Below, piece after piece: positions 62,591-64,000 of a DNA stretch of 64,000 nt (position 1 is the first letter of the stretch; every line of letters begins with the position of its first letter). This stretch comes from Glandiceps talaboti (lineage: Eukaryota > Hemichordata > Enteropneusta > Spengelidae), in NCBI RefSeq assembly GCF_964340395.1, contig NC_135549.1, positions 22,322,342 to 22,386,341 of the forward strand. Direction: 5' to 3'. Under the pieces are notes generated by a model. It was not told where the DNA came from. It worked only from the letters and a program-made list of their open reading frames with translations, and made no database searches. The position numbers and the translations under genes are program-made.

Positions 62591-64000
62591 ATTTAGCCAA
62601 GAAAGCTAGCAAACATTTCATACAAATAAAGTGAATTGTAATATTTCTAATCTAAAGAGCTATGTCATGCTGTCAAAACTAGTCTGTACAAGCAGTACTG
62701 CAATGTTGTCTTGAAATGAAGGCATGATATTTGCTATGACATACCATGTACCAAAAAGAAAAGAAAAACTTGCCAGTTTGCGTGCAATTCTAGTTTTCAT
62801 CATGTACATGATGTATATACAATATAGTGTCACTGACTCCAGCCTATGATGACATTTTGCACCAGCAGTAGTTCTGGGTTGGGAAGTTATGTATTGATAG
62901 AATTTGCATAGCCATATCACACCGTTGAGGGCGCTAATCATGGATGTAGAGAACTTGTCAAGGAAAGTGTTTGCTATATGGAAAGTAATCATGTAATCTG
63001 ATTCTACTGAATGACACTGAATAAATTATATACTATCTTACAATCAATAACCTTGTGGCATTTGTTCTCATACAGCAAATCATTTTACATGAAATGTATG
63101 TTGTCATAGGCTCCGTACAGTCCCTACAAATCACCAATACAATAGATGGACAATTTCTGCTTTGACTAAATATCAATTGTGGGTAGTGTCTCAAAAGTAA
63201 ATATGTATATTTGGATACAGTAACCTACAGCTTGCATCAATATAGTAATGTGACAAGTAAGTACATAGTAAGGATAGAGATAACATTTCTGAGACTATAC
63301 ATATATAAATATATAAATTGCTATTATACTGCTATTATATATAATTACCTTCATGTATCATGTAAGTGACTCAATCCATATACAACAAAGTAGAACAGGC
63401 AGAATATGTGGAAGATCTCTCCTGTCCCATATACTGTGTAAGGTGTACGCCATGTTGGGGCGCCCTCACACATCAGTCAACCCCCTTTATAGAGCATGCA
63501 TGATGTCACAACGAATTTTTCTACTACCCCATCAGCTAGCTGCCACATGTTGACAATGTAAATACTTTACAACATACACGTGTCATAGTATCAATGTGTG
63601 AGGAATATAATTACTATTACTCATGAATTAGTCTGTAAGATTATAAAGATATGACATGTTGTGCCACTCCTATCAACCAGCACCCAAGACTGACTAGGCT
63701 TAATAACAACACAATGTATCTTAGTGTATATCGTGAATATAATTTTTTGGAAATTTTTATTTCTAAAATTCTTTTATTTATACATTTTAATGATAACACT
63801 CCTTTATCATATAATTGGATCACCTTTTACTTCCTTTTTTTTTTCATTTTTTTTCCTTCAATTTTTTACCTAATATTCTTTGGCAACTGTTTGGTATTTA
63901 TGTCCACATTTTTTTTTCTTTTTTTTGCAATTAATAGGATAAACCCCCTATTCTGTTGGCAATGGATTGATCTAAGTCCATAATCGCTTCTGGAGACTGA

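Larger units (their letters stand above)
59645..64000. other. Intergenic sequence to the right window edge
   Basis: No exon is supported. The stretch contains a poly-G run near 60254, the GAGCCTCACTTTCA repeat (60905-61070), a foldback element (62214-62590) and two GAGGGCGC sites (62927-62934, plus; 63460-63467, minus). A minus-strand frame of 110 codons at 62660-62992 lacks any recognisable similarity. Confidence 0.5.

Noticed and set aside
62660-62992. 110-codon minus-strand frame
   Set aside because: It spans a GAGGGCGC repeat context, has no splice or homology support and a composition typical of chance frames.

Overview
The window is eukaryotic nuclear DNA from an invertebrate animal. 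It is AT-rich by eye, has short exons with GT..AG introns, and carries many microsatellites, minisatellites, MITEs, SINE and LINE sequence. The proteins are of clear animal type. A marine bilaterian (hemichordate, lancelet, echinoderm or lophotrochozoan) fits best, but I cannot name the species. There is no prokaryotic, CRISPR or phage content.

Layout: (i) 1-8.1 kb holds two genes I do not recognise. One is the first exon (2233-3574, minus) of an acylated, probably disordered MGCG protein. The other is a coiled-coil protein with a C-terminal CaaX box (7280-8097, plus). (ii) 8.1-22.3 kb is gene-poor. It carries a Tc1/mariner-type MITE, a 200-bp foldback MITE, a tandem array of SINE body sequence and one possible receptor exon (16653-16816, minus). 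(iii) 22.36-33.88 kb, minus strand, is the complete nine-exon IMP4 gene (U3 snoRNP, 292 aa). An intact 981-codon CR1-like LINE lies in its intron 5. (iv) 34.07-39.64 kb, plus strand, is the complete nine-exon ISY1 splicing-factor gene (285 aa). It is head-to-head with IMP4, with 193 bp between start codons. (v) 44.90-59.14 kb, plus strand, is the complete eight-exon HDHD5/CECR5 HAD-hydrolase gene (452 aa). Its introns are rich in foldback elements and its 3' UTR contains a 30-bp minisatellite. (vi) 59.6-64 kb is intergenic, with a minisatellite and a foldback element.

IMP4 (pre-rRNA processing) and ISY1 (spliceosome) share a compact promoter with two opposed CCAAT boxes. In both genes the first coding exon contains only the ATG, followed directly by GTGAGT.

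The most unusual signal is a recurrent kind of mutation. In ISY1 exons 5 and 8 and IMP4 exons 5 and 9, the 3' end of the exon has been tandemly duplicated just downstream. In the three internal exons the 5' splice site was copied with it; in IMP4 exon 9 the stop codon was. In ISY1 exon 8 this has grown to a 64-bp unit carrying seven consecutive splice donors. A second unexplained signal is the 8-mer GAGGGCGC, present six times, far above what base composition predicts.
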